Shown here: positions 25,641 through 34,745 of the stretch, one piece after another
How positions within the stretch are numbered: the stretch's first letter is position 1
Layout of the letters: each line of letters opens with the position of its first letter
NCBI RefSeq assembly: GCF_013179285.1
Contig: NZ_WVNW01000004.1
Location: 124,001 to 188,000, forward strand
Direction of reading: 5' to 3'
DNA length: 64,000 nt
Source of the DNA: Roseobacter sp. HKCCD6576-2
GTDB taxonomy: Bacteria > Pseudomonadota > Alphaproteobacteria > Rhodobacterales > Rhodobacteraceae
Notes under the pieces: model-generated
The model's input: only the letters and a program-made list of their open reading frames with translations
Told to the model about the DNA's origin: nothing
Databases searched by the model: none
Program-made: the position numbers and the translations under genes

Positions 25641-27170
25641 TCAGAGTTGTGTTGCCAGAATCGCCAGCCCGATACCAATAGCCAGCCCGAAAAGCACATA
25701 GAGAACACGGTCGCGCCAACGTGACGGCTCGGGTTCAGGTTTCGGATTGCTTTGCGCCATCAAGGCCGCTTCGGCCAGTTGCGGCAGACGCGGGCCAAAA
25801 CGGGAGAGAACGCGTGCCGTGCGGAACAAATCGGTGAGCAGTGCTTTCGGTCCGATGTTCCGGGTGATGTAATCCTCGACGACGGGCCGGGCGACATCCC
25901 AGATATTGATATTCGGATCCAGCGACCGCGCCACGCCTTCGACCACCACCATCGTGCGCTGCAACAAGATCAACTCGGTGCGGGTCTCCATCCCGAATTG
26001 TTCGGTGACATCAAACAAATACGCGAGCAATCGCGCCATCGAAATCCGGCTGGCATCCATGCCGAAAATCGGCTCCCCAACGGAACGCAAGGCTTGGGCA
26101 AACTCGTCAATATCCCGGTCGGCAGGGACATAGCCGGCCTCGAAATGCACCTCCGCAACGCGCCGATAATCCTTGCGGATGAATCCCATCAAGATTTCGG
26201 CATAGACCCGGCGGGTGTACTCATCCAACCGCCCCATAATCCCAAAATCGAGCGCGACGATCTCACCGGTCGGCCCGACTTTCAGGTTCCCCTGATGCAT
26301 ATCCGCATGGAAAAACCCGTCCCGCAGGGCATGGGTCAAGAACATCTGCAAGGTGCGCGCTGCAATGGCCTTGTTGTCATGCCCGGCCGCGATCACCTCT
26401 TCGGCTTCACCGTAAGGGATGCCATTGGCCCAACCCAACGTCATCACCTGTCGCGAACACAAGAACCATTCGACCGACGGCACATGAAACCCTTCGTCCT
26501 TGGCCGTATTGGCGGCAAATTCGCCGGCCGCCGCTGCCTCGATCCGCAGGTCCAGCTCGCGCAGCACGACGCCTTCGAAATGAGCGACCACATCGTTGGG
26601 TCGCAAGCGCCGAGAGGCGGGCGAGAGAGTCTCGACCAACCATGCAATCAAGTAAAACGCATCGATATCCTTGCGAAACGCCCGCTCGATATTCGGGCGA
26701 AGCACTTTGACAGCTACCTCGTGCCCCGTTTCGGCCAATCGCGCCCGATGCACCTGGGCGATCGAAGCCGCCGCAACAGGGTCGGAAAACTCCGAAAACA
26801 GCACCTCAACCGGCATTTCCAACTCGGAGGCGACGACCCGTTTGGCGCGCTCGGTCGGAAAGGGCGGCAGCTTGTCTTGCAACACGCGAAGTTGCGTCGC
26901 CAGATCGCCACCCACCACATCGGGCCGTGTCGACAGGATCTGACCAAATTTGATATAGGCCGGCCCCAGCGCGGTAAGCGCGCGGGTCACCGGCGGCAGG
27001 TTGATATCGCCTTTCAGCCCCAGCCATTTGAATGGCCAGCCCAAGATCCGCGCCGCGATCCGCAAACTGCGCGGCGCATCCATCGCTTCCAGTGCCACGC
27101 GCATCGCGCCCGTTCTTTCGAACGTCGCGCCCGTGCGGATCACCCGCCAAATATTGTGAGGACCGCGCAC
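25641..27170 (-). CDS. ubiB: Ubiquinone biosynthesis regulatory kinase-like protein UbiB
   Basis: 509 residues of the ABC1/ADCK/UbiB atypical kinase family. The family motifs are LGPAYIKFGQILSTRPD (KxGQ), ASIAQVHRARL (Ala-rich loop) and FHADMHQGNL with ALDFGIMG (catalytic loop and metal-binding DFG). Two hydrophobic C-terminal segments end in VLYVLFGLAIGIGLAILATQL, anchoring it to the membrane. It supports coenzyme Q synthesis. The start is GTG at 27170, directly after the ubiE stop, in a ubiE-ubiB operon. Confidence 0.96.
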   Translation of the reverse strand: MRGPHNIWRVIRTGATFERTGAMRVALEAMDAPRSLRIAARILGWPFKWLGLKGDINLPPVTRALTALGPAYIKFGQILSTRPDVVGGDLATQLRVLQDKLPPFPTERAKRVVASELEMPVEVLFSEFSDPVAAASIAQVHRARLAETGHEVAVKVLRPNIERAFRKDIDAFYLIAWLVETLSPASRRLRPNDVVAHFEGVVLRELDLRIEAAAAGEFAANTAKDEGFHVPSVEWFLCSRQVMTLGWANGIPYGEAEEVIAAGHDNKAIAARTLQMFLTHALRDGFFHADMHQGNLKVGPTGEIVALDFGIMGRLDEYTRRVYAEILMGFIRKDYRRVAEVHFEAGYVPADRDIDEFAQALRSVGEPIFGMDASRISMARLLAYLFDVTEQFGMETRTELILLQRTMVVVEGVARSLDPNINIWDVARPVVEDYITRNIGPKALLTDLFRTARVLSRFGPRLPQLAEAALMAQSNPKPEPEPSRWRDRVLYVLFGLAIGIGLAILATQL

Positions 27171-27923
27171 CTAGAGCTTCCACCCCGAATGCAGCGCGGC
27201 GATGCCCATGCTGAGATTGCGGTATTTCACCTGCTCAAACCCGGCGGTGCGAATCATCTCGGCAAACACCTCTTGTTCCGGAAATTTGCGGATCGATTCG
27301 ACCAGATATTGATAACTATCCCGATCATTGGCGATCGCTTGCCCCATGCGCGGGATCACGTTGAAAGAGTAGAGATCATAGAGCTTCTGTAGCCCGTCAT
27401 TCGGCAGTTGGCTGAACTCCAACACCATCAGCCGCCCGCCGGGTTTCAGCACTCGGAACGCCTCGGACAACGCATCGGGAATGCGCGTGACATTCCGAAT
27501 GCCAAAACTGATCGTGTAAACGTCGAAGGTGTTGGCCTCGAAGGGGAGCGCCATCGCATCGCCGACAACCCAGCTCAGTTTTTCGGCCAGATGCGCCGCC
27601 TCGGCACGTTTCTGCCCCTCGACCAGCATTGATTCCGTCATATCGAGCACGGTTGCCCCGGCTCCAGGCGCCCGTTTCAGAAACCGAAACGCGATATCGC
27701 CCGTGCCGCCGGCCACATCCAGCAAGGCTTGGCCATCGCGCGGAGCCAGCCAATCCATCATCGCGTCTTTCCAGACCCGGTGGATGCCAACCGACATGAC
27801 ATCATTCATCACATCATAGCGCGAGGCGACATTGGTGAAGACACCGTGGACCATGCCCGCCTTGTCCTTTTCGCCCACAGTTTGAAAACCGAAATGGGTG
27901 GTGCGGGTGTCTTTCTCGCTCAT
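27171..27923 (-). CDS. ubiE: Ubiquinone/menaquinone C-methyltransferase UbiE
   Basis: 250 residues. SAM-dependent C-methylation of demethylmenaquinol and 2-polyprenyl-6-methoxy-benzoquinol. The SAM motif [15 protein letters not shown] lies at about 70-84. UbiE signatures ([49 protein letters not shown]) are present. A good Shine-Dalgarno AGGAGGG precedes the ATG. It diverges from fpg across 90 bp. Confidence 0.97.
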   Translation of the reverse strand: MSEKDTRTTHFGFQTVGEKDKAGMVHGVFTNVASRYDVMNDVMSVGIHRVWKDAMMDWLAPRDGQALLDVAGGTGDIAFRFLKRAPGAGATVLDMTESMLVEGQKRAEAAHLAEKLSWVVGDAMALPFEANTFDVYTISFGIRNVTRIPDALSEAFRVLKPGGRLMVLEFSQLPNDGLQKLYDLYSFNVIPRMGQAIANDRDSYQYLVESIRKFPEQEVFAEMIRTAGFEQVKYRNLSMGIAALHSGWKL

Positions 27924-28013
27924 GGGCTCTTGCCCTCCTGGTCTTGGTGTCCTTCAAAGAGAAGGCCGCGCCCACGCGGATACACCGCCCTGCTATGACA
28001 AGGAAAGCCCGCT

Positions 28014-28877
28014 TTGCCAGAACTTCCAGAGGTCGAGACAGTGCGTCGCGGGTTGGCCCCCGTCATGGAGGGCGTCCGGATCGCCAAGGCAGAGGCGCGG
28101 CGGCCCGATCTACGCTGGCCCTTGCCAGAGAACATGGGCGCCCGGCTGACCGGCGCGACGGTAACGGCGCTTCGACGACGGTCGAAATATATCCTGGCCG
28201 ATCTTGATACCGCAGAGACACTGATCATCCATCTGGGTATGTCAGGGCGGATGCTGATCTCCGGCGTGGCTGGCCGCGATATGCCGGGGCAGTTCCACCA
28301 CGTGCATCCGGCCCCGGAGAAACACGACCACGTGGTGATCGATATGGCGACCGGCGCGCGGGTCACATTCAACGATGCCCGGCGGTTCGGCGCGATGGAT
28401 CTGACCCCGACGGCGCATGTGGACGATCATTGGCTGATTGCCAATCTTGGGCCGGAGCCGTTGAGCAATGCGTTTAATGAAAGCTATCTCGCGGACCGCC
28501 TGGCCGGACGCAGAACCCCGATGAAGACAGCGCTTCTGGATCAGCGGATCATCGCGGGGCTTGGCAATATCTATGTCTGCGAAGCGCTACACCGAGCCGG
28601 GATCTCCCCCAAACGCCTGGCCGGGAATCTCTCGCGGCACCGCATCGCCAAGCTGGTGCCGGTGATCCGCGATGTGATTTCCGAGGCGATTGAGGCAGGA
28701 GGCTCTTCGCTGCGCGATTACCGGCAAGCCGACGGAGAGTTGGGCTATTTTCAACATAGTTTTCGGGTCTATGACCGCGAAGGCGCACCTTGCCCAACCC
28801 CCGGATGTCAGGGGGAAATCCGCCGAATTGTGCAATCGGGCCGATCCAGCTTTTACTGCGCGTCATGCCAAAGATAG
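28014..28877 (+). CDS. mutM: Formamidopyrimidine-DNA glycosylase (MutM), TTG start
   Basis: 287 residues. Removes 8-oxoguanine and FaPy lesions and nicks the AP site. The mature enzyme needs Pro at its N-terminus; the frame begins TTG-CCA-GAA-CTT, giving (M)[12 protein letters not shown], so the TTG at 28014 must be the start. The C-terminal zinc finger is complete ([20 protein letters not shown] then FYCASCQ, four Cys). The next ATG (28064 region) would remove the catalytic Pro-Glu. Confidence 0.96.
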   Translation: MPELPEVETVRRGLAPVMEGVRIAKAEARRPDLRWPLPENMGARLTGATVTALRRRSKYILADLDTAETLIIHLGMSGRMLISGVAGRDMPGQFHHVHPAPEKHDHVVIDMATGARVTFNDARRFGAMDLTPTAHVDDHWLIANLGPEPLSNAFNESYLADRLAGRRTPMKTALLDQRIIAGLGNIYVCEALHRAGISPKRLAGNLSRHRIAKLVPVIRDVISEAIEAGGSSLRDYRQADGELGYFQHSFRVYDREGAPCPTPGCQGEIRRIVQSGRSSFYCASCQR

Positions 28878-28944
28878 CTTGAACCCCCGGGTCAGGCTGC
28901 TAACCCTACGGCCTGAAGTTCAACAATCGAGGGCCCGCCCCCAC

Positions 28945-29721
28945 ATGGCTTACGAGACCCTGATCGTCGAGATCGAAGACCATATCGCACTGATCAAACT
29001 AAACCGCCCCGACGCAATGAATGCGCTGAACAGCCAAGTGCTGGGCGAATTGTCGAAGGCTCTGAAAGCGGCAGAACAGAATGATAAGGTGCGGGTGGTC
29101 GTGCTGACCGGGTCCGACAAGGCCTTTGCCGCAGGGGCCGATATCAAAGAGATGTCGGAGAAGACATTTGTCGAAGCCTTCACCAGCGATCTCTTCGGCG
29201 AAGATGTTGAGCAACTCCTGAAATGCCGCAAACCGATCATCGCCGCCGTGGCGGGCTATGCACTTGGCGGCGGCTGCGAGTTGGCGATGATGTGCGACTT
29301 CATCATCGCGGCGGATACGGCGAAATTCGGTCAGCCAGAGATCAATCTCGGCGTGGTTGCCGGGATTGGCGGGACGCAGCGCCTGACCCGGTTCGTCGGC
29401 AAATCGAAATCGATGGATATGCATCTGACCGGGCGCTTCATGACAGCCGAGGAAGCCGAGCGATCCGGCCTCGTCTCGCGCGTCGTGCCGGCCAAGAAAC
29501 TGATGGAAGAGGCGATGGGCGCGGCGGCGAAAATCGCCGAGAAATCCGCATTGACGGCGATGGCGGTGAAAGAAGCGGTGAACCGCAGCTATGAGACGAC
29601 GCTCCGCGAAGGGTTGCTCTTTGAACGCCGCCTGTTCCATGCGCTCTTTGCCACCGAAGACCAGAAAGAAGGCATGGCCGCGTTCCTCGAAAAACGCGAG
29701 GCGCAGTTCCGCGACAAATGA
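28945..29721 (+). CDS. Enoyl-CoA hydratase
   Basis: 258 residues, crotonase fold. Oxyanion-hole segments are [13 protein letters not shown] at about 62-74 and [17 protein letters not shown] at about 102-118. The catalytic Glu region ([20 protein letters not shown]) matches short-chain enoyl-CoA hydratases (EchA/crotonase). It hydrates trans-2-enoyl-CoA in fatty-acid or amino-acid breakdown. ATG 28945 starts 67 bases after mutM; the frame stays open further upstream but that part lacks family similarity. Confidence 0.93.
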   Translation: MAYETLIVEIEDHIALIKLNRPDAMNALNSQVLGELSKALKAAEQNDKVRVVVLTGSDKAFAAGADIKEMSEKTFVEAFTSDLFGEDVEQLLKCRKPIIAAVAGYALGGGCELAMMCDFIIAADTAKFGQPEINLGVVAGIGGTQRLTRFVGKSKSMDMHLTGRFMTAEEAERSGLVSRVVPAKKLMEEAMGAAAKIAEKSALTAMAVKEAVNRSYETTLREGLLFERRLFHALFATEDQKEGMAAFLEKREAQFRDK

Positions 29722-29938
29722 GCGACCGCCATCGGGAGCCCTAGAGGAAATCGGCTCCGCGTTAGGATACAGGACCGCCGCGCCAAAGGGGCTTTCCTTC
29801 CCGGCCCGAATCCCTTAAACGGCGCCGATACATGCGCGTGAGGCCCGCTTTGGCCAGATTTGCCCGGTTCGCAAAACCCGGGGCGCGGTCTCGCAATGCG
29901 CTCGACATTTGAACAGACCCATCCGAAGGGAAACCGAC

Positions 29939-30205
29939 ATGGCAAATTCGCCTCAAGCCAAGAAACGCGCCCGCCAGAACGAGCGTCGCTTCGCCATCAA
30001 CAAAGCCCGCCGTTCGCGCATCCGCACCTATCTCCGCAAAGTCGAAGAGGCCATCGCCTCCGGTGACCAAGCGGCAGCCCAATCGGCGCTGCGCGAAGCT
30101 CAGCCCGAACTGATGCGCGGCGTCACCAAAGGGGTGTTGCACAAGAACACCGTTGCTCGAAAAATGTCGCGCCTTTCTGCCCGTGTGAAAGCCCTGGGTG
30201 CCTAA
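29939..30205 (+). CDS. rpsT: 30S ribosomal protein S20
   Basis: 88 residues from ATG 29939, highly basic, starting [17 protein letters not shown] as in S20, with helical body and [20 protein letters not shown]-terminus. An upstream in-frame start at 29909 is not conserved. Shine-Dalgarno GAAGGGAAA lies 6-12 bases upstream. The 217 bp before it hold no gene. A Rho-independent terminator follows. Confidence 0.98.
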   Translation: MANSPQAKKRARQNERRFAINKARRSRIRTYLRKVEEAIASGDQAAAQSALREAQPELMRGVTKGVLHKNTVARKMSRLSARVKALGA

Positions 30206-30232
30206 GCGGCGGTCTCAATACTTCCTTATTTT

Positions 30233-30262
30233 AAAGGCGCTCCAACTGGGGCGCTTTTTTTT
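30233..30262 (+). terminator. Rho-independent terminator of rpsT
   Basis: GCGCTCC (30237-30243) pairs with GGGGCGC (30248-30254) around AACT, extended by A/T pairs and followed by eight Ts (30255-30262). It lies 28 bases after the rpsT stop. Confidence 0.9.
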
Positions 30263-30894
30263 GTTTCAAAAATATGACGCCGGATCAAAGGGCTAAATTC
30301 CCCCACCGAGATTCGATTGCTGGAATGGACAGAGTCAAGAACGAAGAGATGTTGCGAGACGCGCGTGAGTCCCGCTAGCTTACCCCAGTGATTCAGATTG
30401 TCTGGGGGGACAGAACGGATGGGCACGGACCGCGGTTCGTGTATCAAAAAGCTACGGCCAAATGATACATGGGTGAGCGTTAAACTCACCGACGGGGTCA
30501 CCACCATCGACATGAAGACAACAACCGAACGGGCACTTGTCGGTTGGTCTGATATGTCGCCGTGCGACATGGGAAGCGATGATGCTTTCCCGGTGGCGCG
30601 GCCAGAAATGTCTCAATACCCGCACCGCGTCTAAGTGGTGCTGTTTTGGCGCTAACCTTGGGCAAACCAAGGGTGGGTCAGATAGCAACGCTGTGGCGCT
30701 TGGCTGGCGCCTTTTCGGGTCGGCCGCGTCCTTCGCCTCTCCGGTGGCTGGGCATGATGTGTTTTACATCAATGCCGCCGTTGGGCACCCAGGTCGATCT
30801 TGTCACACGTGAACTCATAACCGTGGCTGACCGTTTGGGAGGCCTGAGGATTGGCTTGGCAGCGATCCGAGATAAAAAGAACGACGGGTACAAA
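30263..30894. other. 632-bp rpsT-dnaA gap with GANTC cluster and inverted repeats
   Basis: No convincing gene. Four GANTC sites (CcrM-type methylation motif) occur at 30310, 30332, 30367 and 30390. Perfect inverted repeats follow: 30441-46/30463-68 (GTATCA), 30472-77/30485-90 (GGTGAG), 30554-60/30564-70 (ATGTCGC), 30656-61/30667-72 (CCTTGG). A terminator-like hairpin is at 30695-30715, and an arm-and-bulge repeat is at 30751-30776. No DnaA box (TTATNCACA) was found. It probably holds the dnaA promoter and possibly a small RNA. Confidence 0.55.
30695..30715 (+). terminator. Terminator-like hairpin upstream of dnaA
   Basis: GGCGC (30695-30699) pairs with GCGCC (30707-30711) around a 7-base loop, followed by TTTT. 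It is 180 bp upstream of dnaA and 450 bp after the rpsT terminator, so it would end a short transcript made within the gap or attenuate one entering dnaA. Confidence 0.45.
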
Positions 30895-32286
30895 ATGACG
30901 AATGAGACTTGGGGACATGTCCGCAGCGAATTGATGAAGTCCATTGGGAAGAATAATTTTTCAGCTTGGATAGAACCGATTATTTTTGACAGTTTTGAAG
31001 ACGGCACCGTGCGATTTCTCGTGCCAGCAAAGTTCATCGGCTCTTGGGTCTCACAGAATTTTGGCGATGTGATCCTTCGCCATTTGATCTCCGCCGGCAT
31101 TGGGGCCGATCGGATAGAATTCGATGTGGACCCCGCCGCCGGCGCCGCCGCTGGTAACGCCAACACCGCCCCAAATGCAGACCCGTCTGAGAAAGCTCCC
31201 AATGGACACGCGCTCAATGGCGCGGCGCCAACCGAAAACAACGGACTGCCAAACGCCTCGCTCAACCCGAACTTCACCTTCGATGCCTTCGTTGTGGGCA
31301 AGCCCAATGAGCTGGCCCATGCCGCCGCGCGCCGCGTGGCCGAAGGCGGCCCGGTCTCGTTCAACCCGCTCTTTCTCTATGGCGGGGTCGGCCTCGGGAA
31401 GACCCACCTGATGCATGCCATCGCTTGGGAGTTGCGCACCCGGCAGCCGCAGCTGCGCATTCTCTACCTCTCCGCCGAACAGTTCATGTATCGCTTCGTC
31501 CGCGCGCTGCGCGAGAAGGACACCATGGGCTTCAAGGAAATGTTCCGCTCGGTCGATGTGCTGATGGTGGATGATGTCCAATTCATCTCCGGCAAGAACT
31601 CGACCCAGGAAGAATTCTTCCATACTTTCAATGCTTTGATCGAAATGGGCAAGCAAATCGTCATCTCCGGTGACCGCGCGCCCGTCGACATGGAAGATCT
31701 CGACAACCGGATCGCCTCGCGCCTGGCCTGCGGCTTGGTGGTCGATTTGCATCCAACCGACTACGAGCTGCGCTTGGGCATCTTGCAAACCAAGGCCGAG
31801 GCCTATCGCGAGCGCTATCCGAACCTGCAGATCGCGCCCGGCGTGTTGGAGTTTGTCGCCCATCGCATCTCGACCAATGTCCGCGTGCTTGAAGGCGCGC
31901 TGACCCGGCTCTTTGCCTTTGCCGATCTGATTGGTTCCGAGATCACCATGGATCTGACCCAGGAATGTTTGTCAGACATCCTGCGTGCCACCGACCGCAA
32001 GGTGACGATGGATGAGATCATCAAGAAAGTCTGCGAGCATTACCATATCCGGCAAGCCGACCTGCTCGGCCCCAGCCGGGCCCGGAACAATGCGCGCCCC
32101 CGGCAGATGGCGATGTATCTTTGCAAGACGCTGACGACCCGCTCGCTGCCCGAGATCGGCCGGAAACTGGGCCGTCGCGATCACACCACGATCCTGCACG
32201 GCGTTCGCAAAATTGAAGAGCTCATGGCCGTCGATAGCCAGATCGCCGAGGATGCAGAGCTTCTGCGTCGGATGCTGGAGGCTTAA
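30895..32286 (+). CDS. dnaA: Chromosomal replication initiator DnaA
   Basis: 463 residues from ATG 30895 (MTNETWGHVRSELMKSIG). Domain I lies at about 1-85, and an Ala/Asn/Pro-rich linker to about 125. The AAA+ domain has Walker A GGVGLGKT (163-170) and Walker B VDVLMVDDVQF. The C-terminal domain IV ends with the DnaA-box-binding signature GRRDHTTILHGVRKIE. An in-frame upstream extension to 30646 is not DnaA-like and was left out. It is followed by dnaN, recF and gyrB. Confidence 0.98.
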   Translation: MTNETWGHVRSELMKSIGKNNFSAWIEPIIFDSFEDGTVRFLVPAKFIGSWVSQNFGDVILRHLISAGIGADRIEFDVDPAAGAAAGNANTAPNADPSEKAPNGHALNGAAPTENNGLPNASLNPNFTFDAFVVGKPNELAHAAARRVAEGGPVSFNPLFLYGGVGLGKTHLMHAIAWELRTRQPQLRILYLSAEQFMYRFVRALREKDTMGFKEMFRSVDVLMVDDVQFISGKNSTQEEFFHTFNALIEMGKQIVISGDRAPVDMEDLDNRIASRLACGLVVDLHPTDYELRLGILQTKAEAYRERYPNLQIAPGVLEFVAHRISTNVRVLEGALTRLFAFADLIGSEITMDLTQECLSDILRATDRKVTMDEIIKKVCEHYHIRQADLLGPSRARNNARPRQMAMYLCKTLTTRSLPEIGRKLGRRDHTTILHGVRKIEELMAVDSQIAEDAELLRRMLEA

Positions 32287-32305
32287 CTGCCTCATATCGT
32301 GAGAA

Positions 32306-32339
32306 ATCGGGCCGAAAGCCATTGACGCGGCGGCCCGAT
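32306..32339. repeat. Perfect inverted repeat between dnaA and dnaN
   Basis: ATCGGGCCG (32306-32314) and CGGCCCGAT (32331-32339) are exact complements 16 bases apart, 20 bases after the dnaA stop. A second GC-rich hairpin (GGGCGGAGCG with CGCTCTCCGCCC) lies at 32372-32397, before dnaN. Neither has a T-tract. They may be mRNA processing or attenuation structures. Confidence 0.55.
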
Positions 32340-32419
32340 CCGCGACACTTCAACAAAACACTTGAGCCTCCGGGCGGAGCGGCTACGCTCTCCGCCCCGC
32401 TATCTGTCGGAGCCTGGGC

Positions 32420-33538
32420 ATGAAAATCTCGATCGAACGCGCCACATTGCTGAGCGCGGTGAGCCAAGCGCAATCTGTTGTGGAGCGTCGGAATACCATT
32501 CCGATCCTCGCCAATGTGCTGATCGAGGCGGACGGGGCCGAGGTCTCGTTCCGGGCAACCGATCTGGATATCGAAGTGGTCGACAAAGTCGCCGCGCAAG
32601 TGGAGCGTGCAGGCGCCACAACGGTCAACGCCGTCACCCTGCATGAGATCGTTCGGAAACTGCCGGATGGCGCATTGGTCCAGCTCTCCGATGATGGCGC
32701 CTCGGGCCGTTTGGCCGTTGAGGCTGGCCGCTCAAATTTCTCTTTGGCGACCTTGCCCAAAGAAGACTTCCCGGTGATGACGTCTTCGGAGTATTCGGCC
32801 AATTTCTCAGCCAAAGCGCCCGTTCTGCGTCGGCTGTTTGACAAGTCGAAATTCGCAATCTCCACCGAAGAAACCCGGTATTACCTGAACGGTGTCTATT
32901 TCCATGTCGCCGATGCCGAAGATGGCAAGGTCCTCCGCGCCGTCGCAACCGATGGGCACCGCCTGGCGCGGGTCGACGCGACGCTCCCTGGCGGGGCGGA
33001 GACGATGCCCGGTGTGATCGTGCCGCGCAAAACCGTGGGTGAGTTGCGCAAGCTTCTGGAAGATGACGAGGCGGAGATCGCCGTCTCGGTTTCGGAGACG
33101 AAGATTCGCTTTGCGACGCCCGAGATTACCCTGACCTCAAAGGTGATCGACGGCACGTTCCCGGACTACTCCCGCGTCATCCCGACCGGAAACACCCGCA
33201 AGCTAGAAGTGGATGCGAGCGATTTCGCCAAAGCCGTGGATCGAGTTGCCACTGTGTCGTCGGAGCGCTCGCGGGCGGTGAAACTGCAGTTGGATGAAGA
33301 TCGTCTGGTGCTGTCCGTGAATGCACCCGATAGCGGCAATGCCGAGGAAGAACTGGCCGTGGCCTATGGTGATGAGCGATTGGAGATCGGGTTCAACGCC
33401 AAATACCTGCTGGAGATCGCCAGCCAGGTAGATCGGGAAAACGCCGTGTTCTTGTTCAACTCGGCCGGTGATCCGACCCTGATGCAAGAGGGTGGCGACA
33501 CGTCCGCTGTCTATGTCGTCATGCCGATGCGCGTGTGA
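32420..33538 (+). CDS. dnaN: DNA polymerase III sliding clamp (beta subunit)
   Basis: 372 residues, ring-shaped processivity clamp of three repeated domains. Recognisable stretches are MKISIERATLLSAVSQAQSV, NTIPILANVLIEA, TRYYLNGVYFH, AVATDGHRLARVDA and the C-terminal DPTLMQEGGDTSAVYVVMPM. The domain-three end (VMPMRV) is the standard clamp C-terminus. It is 133 bp after dnaA, with two hairpins in the gap. Confidence 0.98.
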   Translation: MKISIERATLLSAVSQAQSVVERRNTIPILANVLIEADGAEVSFRATDLDIEVVDKVAAQVERAGATTVNAVTLHEIVRKLPDGALVQLSDDGASGRLAVEAGRSNFSLATLPKEDFPVMTSSEYSANFSAKAPVLRRLFDKSKFAISTEETRYYLNGVYFHVADAEDGKVLRAVATDGHRLARVDATLPGGAETMPGVIVPRKTVGELRKLLEDDEAEIAVSVSETKIRFATPEITLTSKVIDGTFPDYSRVIPTGNTRKLEVDASDFAKAVDRVATVSSERSRAVKLQLDEDRLVLSVNAPDSGNAEEELAVAYGDERLEIGFNAKYLLEIASQVDRENAVFLFNSAGDPTLMQEGGDTSAVYVVMPMRV

Positions 33539-33546
33539 CAGGGACC

Positions 33547-33614
33547 CGGAATTTTCAAAAATTCCGAGGCGGAAAACAGATGTTTTCCGCACCGTTTTCT
33601 TCCAAGAAAACGGT
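33547..33614. repeat. Three consecutive palindromes between dnaN and recF
   Basis: Arms: CGGAATTTT/AAAATTCCG (33547-33566, 2-base loop), GCGGAAAAC/GTTTTCCGC (33569-33590, 4-base loop) and ACCGTTTTCTT/AAGAAAACGGT (33591-33614, 2-base loop). All are perfect and nearly fill the 100-bp gap. They look like a compact intergenic palindromic element rather than a gene. Confidence 0.8.
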
Positions 33615-33638
33615 CGCCCGCGCAAACCGGATGCTCGC

Positions 33639-34745
33639 ATGAAGGCCTTTCTAGACCATCTCATCTTGTCGCATTTCCGCTCGCATCAGCGCGCCGATCT
33701 CGCGCTTGATGGCCGCCCGGTCGCTTTTTTTGGTCCTAACGGTGCGGGGAAGACAAACATCTTAGAGGCGGTGTCGCTTCTCTCTCCGGGCCGGGGCCTC
33801 CGACGCGCCAGCGCCGATGACATCGCCCGCAAACCCGAAGCACTCGGCTGGAAGATCAAGGCCGAGATCGCCGGGGATCTGTCTCATGAGCTTGAGACCG
33901 GGGCCGAGCCGGGACAGAGTCGCAGCCTGCGCATCGACGGCAAACCCGCGCCGCAAACCGCGCTGGCCCGCATTCTGCGCATGGTCTGGCTGGTACCATC
34001 GCAAGACCGGCTCTGGGTTGAAGGCGCGGAGGGTCGGCGCCGGTTTTTTGACCGGATGACGATGAGTTTCACGCCGAACCATGCCGAGGCCGTCTTGGCC
34101 TATGACAAAGCGATGCGGGAGCGGAACAGGCTCCTGAAAGACATGGTTCGGGATGCGCATTGGTATGACGCCATCGAAACGCAGATGGCAGATGCCGCCG
34201 CCAAAATCACCCAAAACCGCCATGCGGCGCTCGCCCGGATCGCCGAGGCGCAAGACGGGGCAGAGACTGCGTTCCCTACCGCTGATCTGACCTTAATTGA
34301 GGCCGAGGGCGGAGAAGCGCTGCACGTCCCCGCCGATTTTGCCGCAAGCTTCGCCGCCAATCGGTCGCGTGATCTTGCGGCGGGCCGCACGCTGATCGGG
34401 CCGCATCGGAGCGATATCGCAGCCGTCTATGTCGCAAAACACGCCCCGGCGCAGCAATGCTCGACCGGCGAACAAAAGGCCCTTCTGATCTCTCTCATCC
34501 TCGCCAATGCCCGCGCACTGAAAGCCGATACCGGCACCGCTCCGCTTGTCCTACTGGATGAGGTCGCGGCCCATCTCGACACCGCGCGCCGGGCGGCCCT
34601 GTTCGACGAGATCTGCGCGCTTGAAACACAAGCTTGGATGACCGGGACGGGCCCAGAGCTCTTTGCCGAGCTTGGCGACCGCGCCCAGCATTTCTCCGTT
34701 ACGGAAACCGGAGGCCGCTCAACCGTCGCCGAGGTCACACCATGA
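33639..34745 (+). CDS. recF: DNA replication and repair protein RecF
   Basis: 368 residues from ATG 33639. RecF loads RecA at gaps via RecOR. The Walker A is FFGPNGAGKTN (Lys38), preceded by LSHFRSHQRADLAL. The ABC-type signature STGEQKALLISLILANA and Walker B PLVLLDEVAAHLD are near the end. The reading frame is open upstream to 33492 through the palindromes, but that stretch has no RecF similarity. Its stop overlaps the next ATG (ATGA). Confidence 0.96.
   Translation: MKAFLDHLILSHFRSHQRADLALDGRPVAFFGPNGAGKTNILEAVSLLSPGRGLRRASADDIARKPEALGWKIKAEIAGDLSHELETGAEPGQSRSLRIDGKPAPQTALARILRMVWLVPSQDRLWVEGAEGRRRFFDRMTMSFTPNHAEAVLAYDKAMRERNRLLKDMVRDAHWYDAIETQMADAAAKITQNRHAALARIAEAQDGAETAFPTADLTLIEAEGGEALHVPADFAASFAANRSRDLAAGRTLIGPHRSDIAAVYVAKHAPAQQCSTGEQKALLISLILANARALKADTGTAPLVLLDEVAAHLDTARRAALFDEICALETQAWMTGTGPELFAELGDRAQHFSVTETGGRSTVAEVTP

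Noticed and set aside
25752-27392. 546-residue antisense frame over ubiB/ubiE
   Set aside because: It is complementary to two clear enzyme genes and has no family motif; GC-rich codon use keeps the antisense frame open.
30398-30634. 78-residue open frame (71 from ATG 30419) between rpsT and dnaA
   Set aside because: A GGGGGA precedes the ATG, but the frame lies across several perfect inverted repeats, has no recognisable family and has irregular composition, so non-coding structure is the better explanation.
30263-30894. Chromosomal origin at dnaA
   Set aside because: No TTATNCACA DnaA-box cluster and no AT-rich unwinding segment was found. In this lineage the origin is usually near hemE/parAB.
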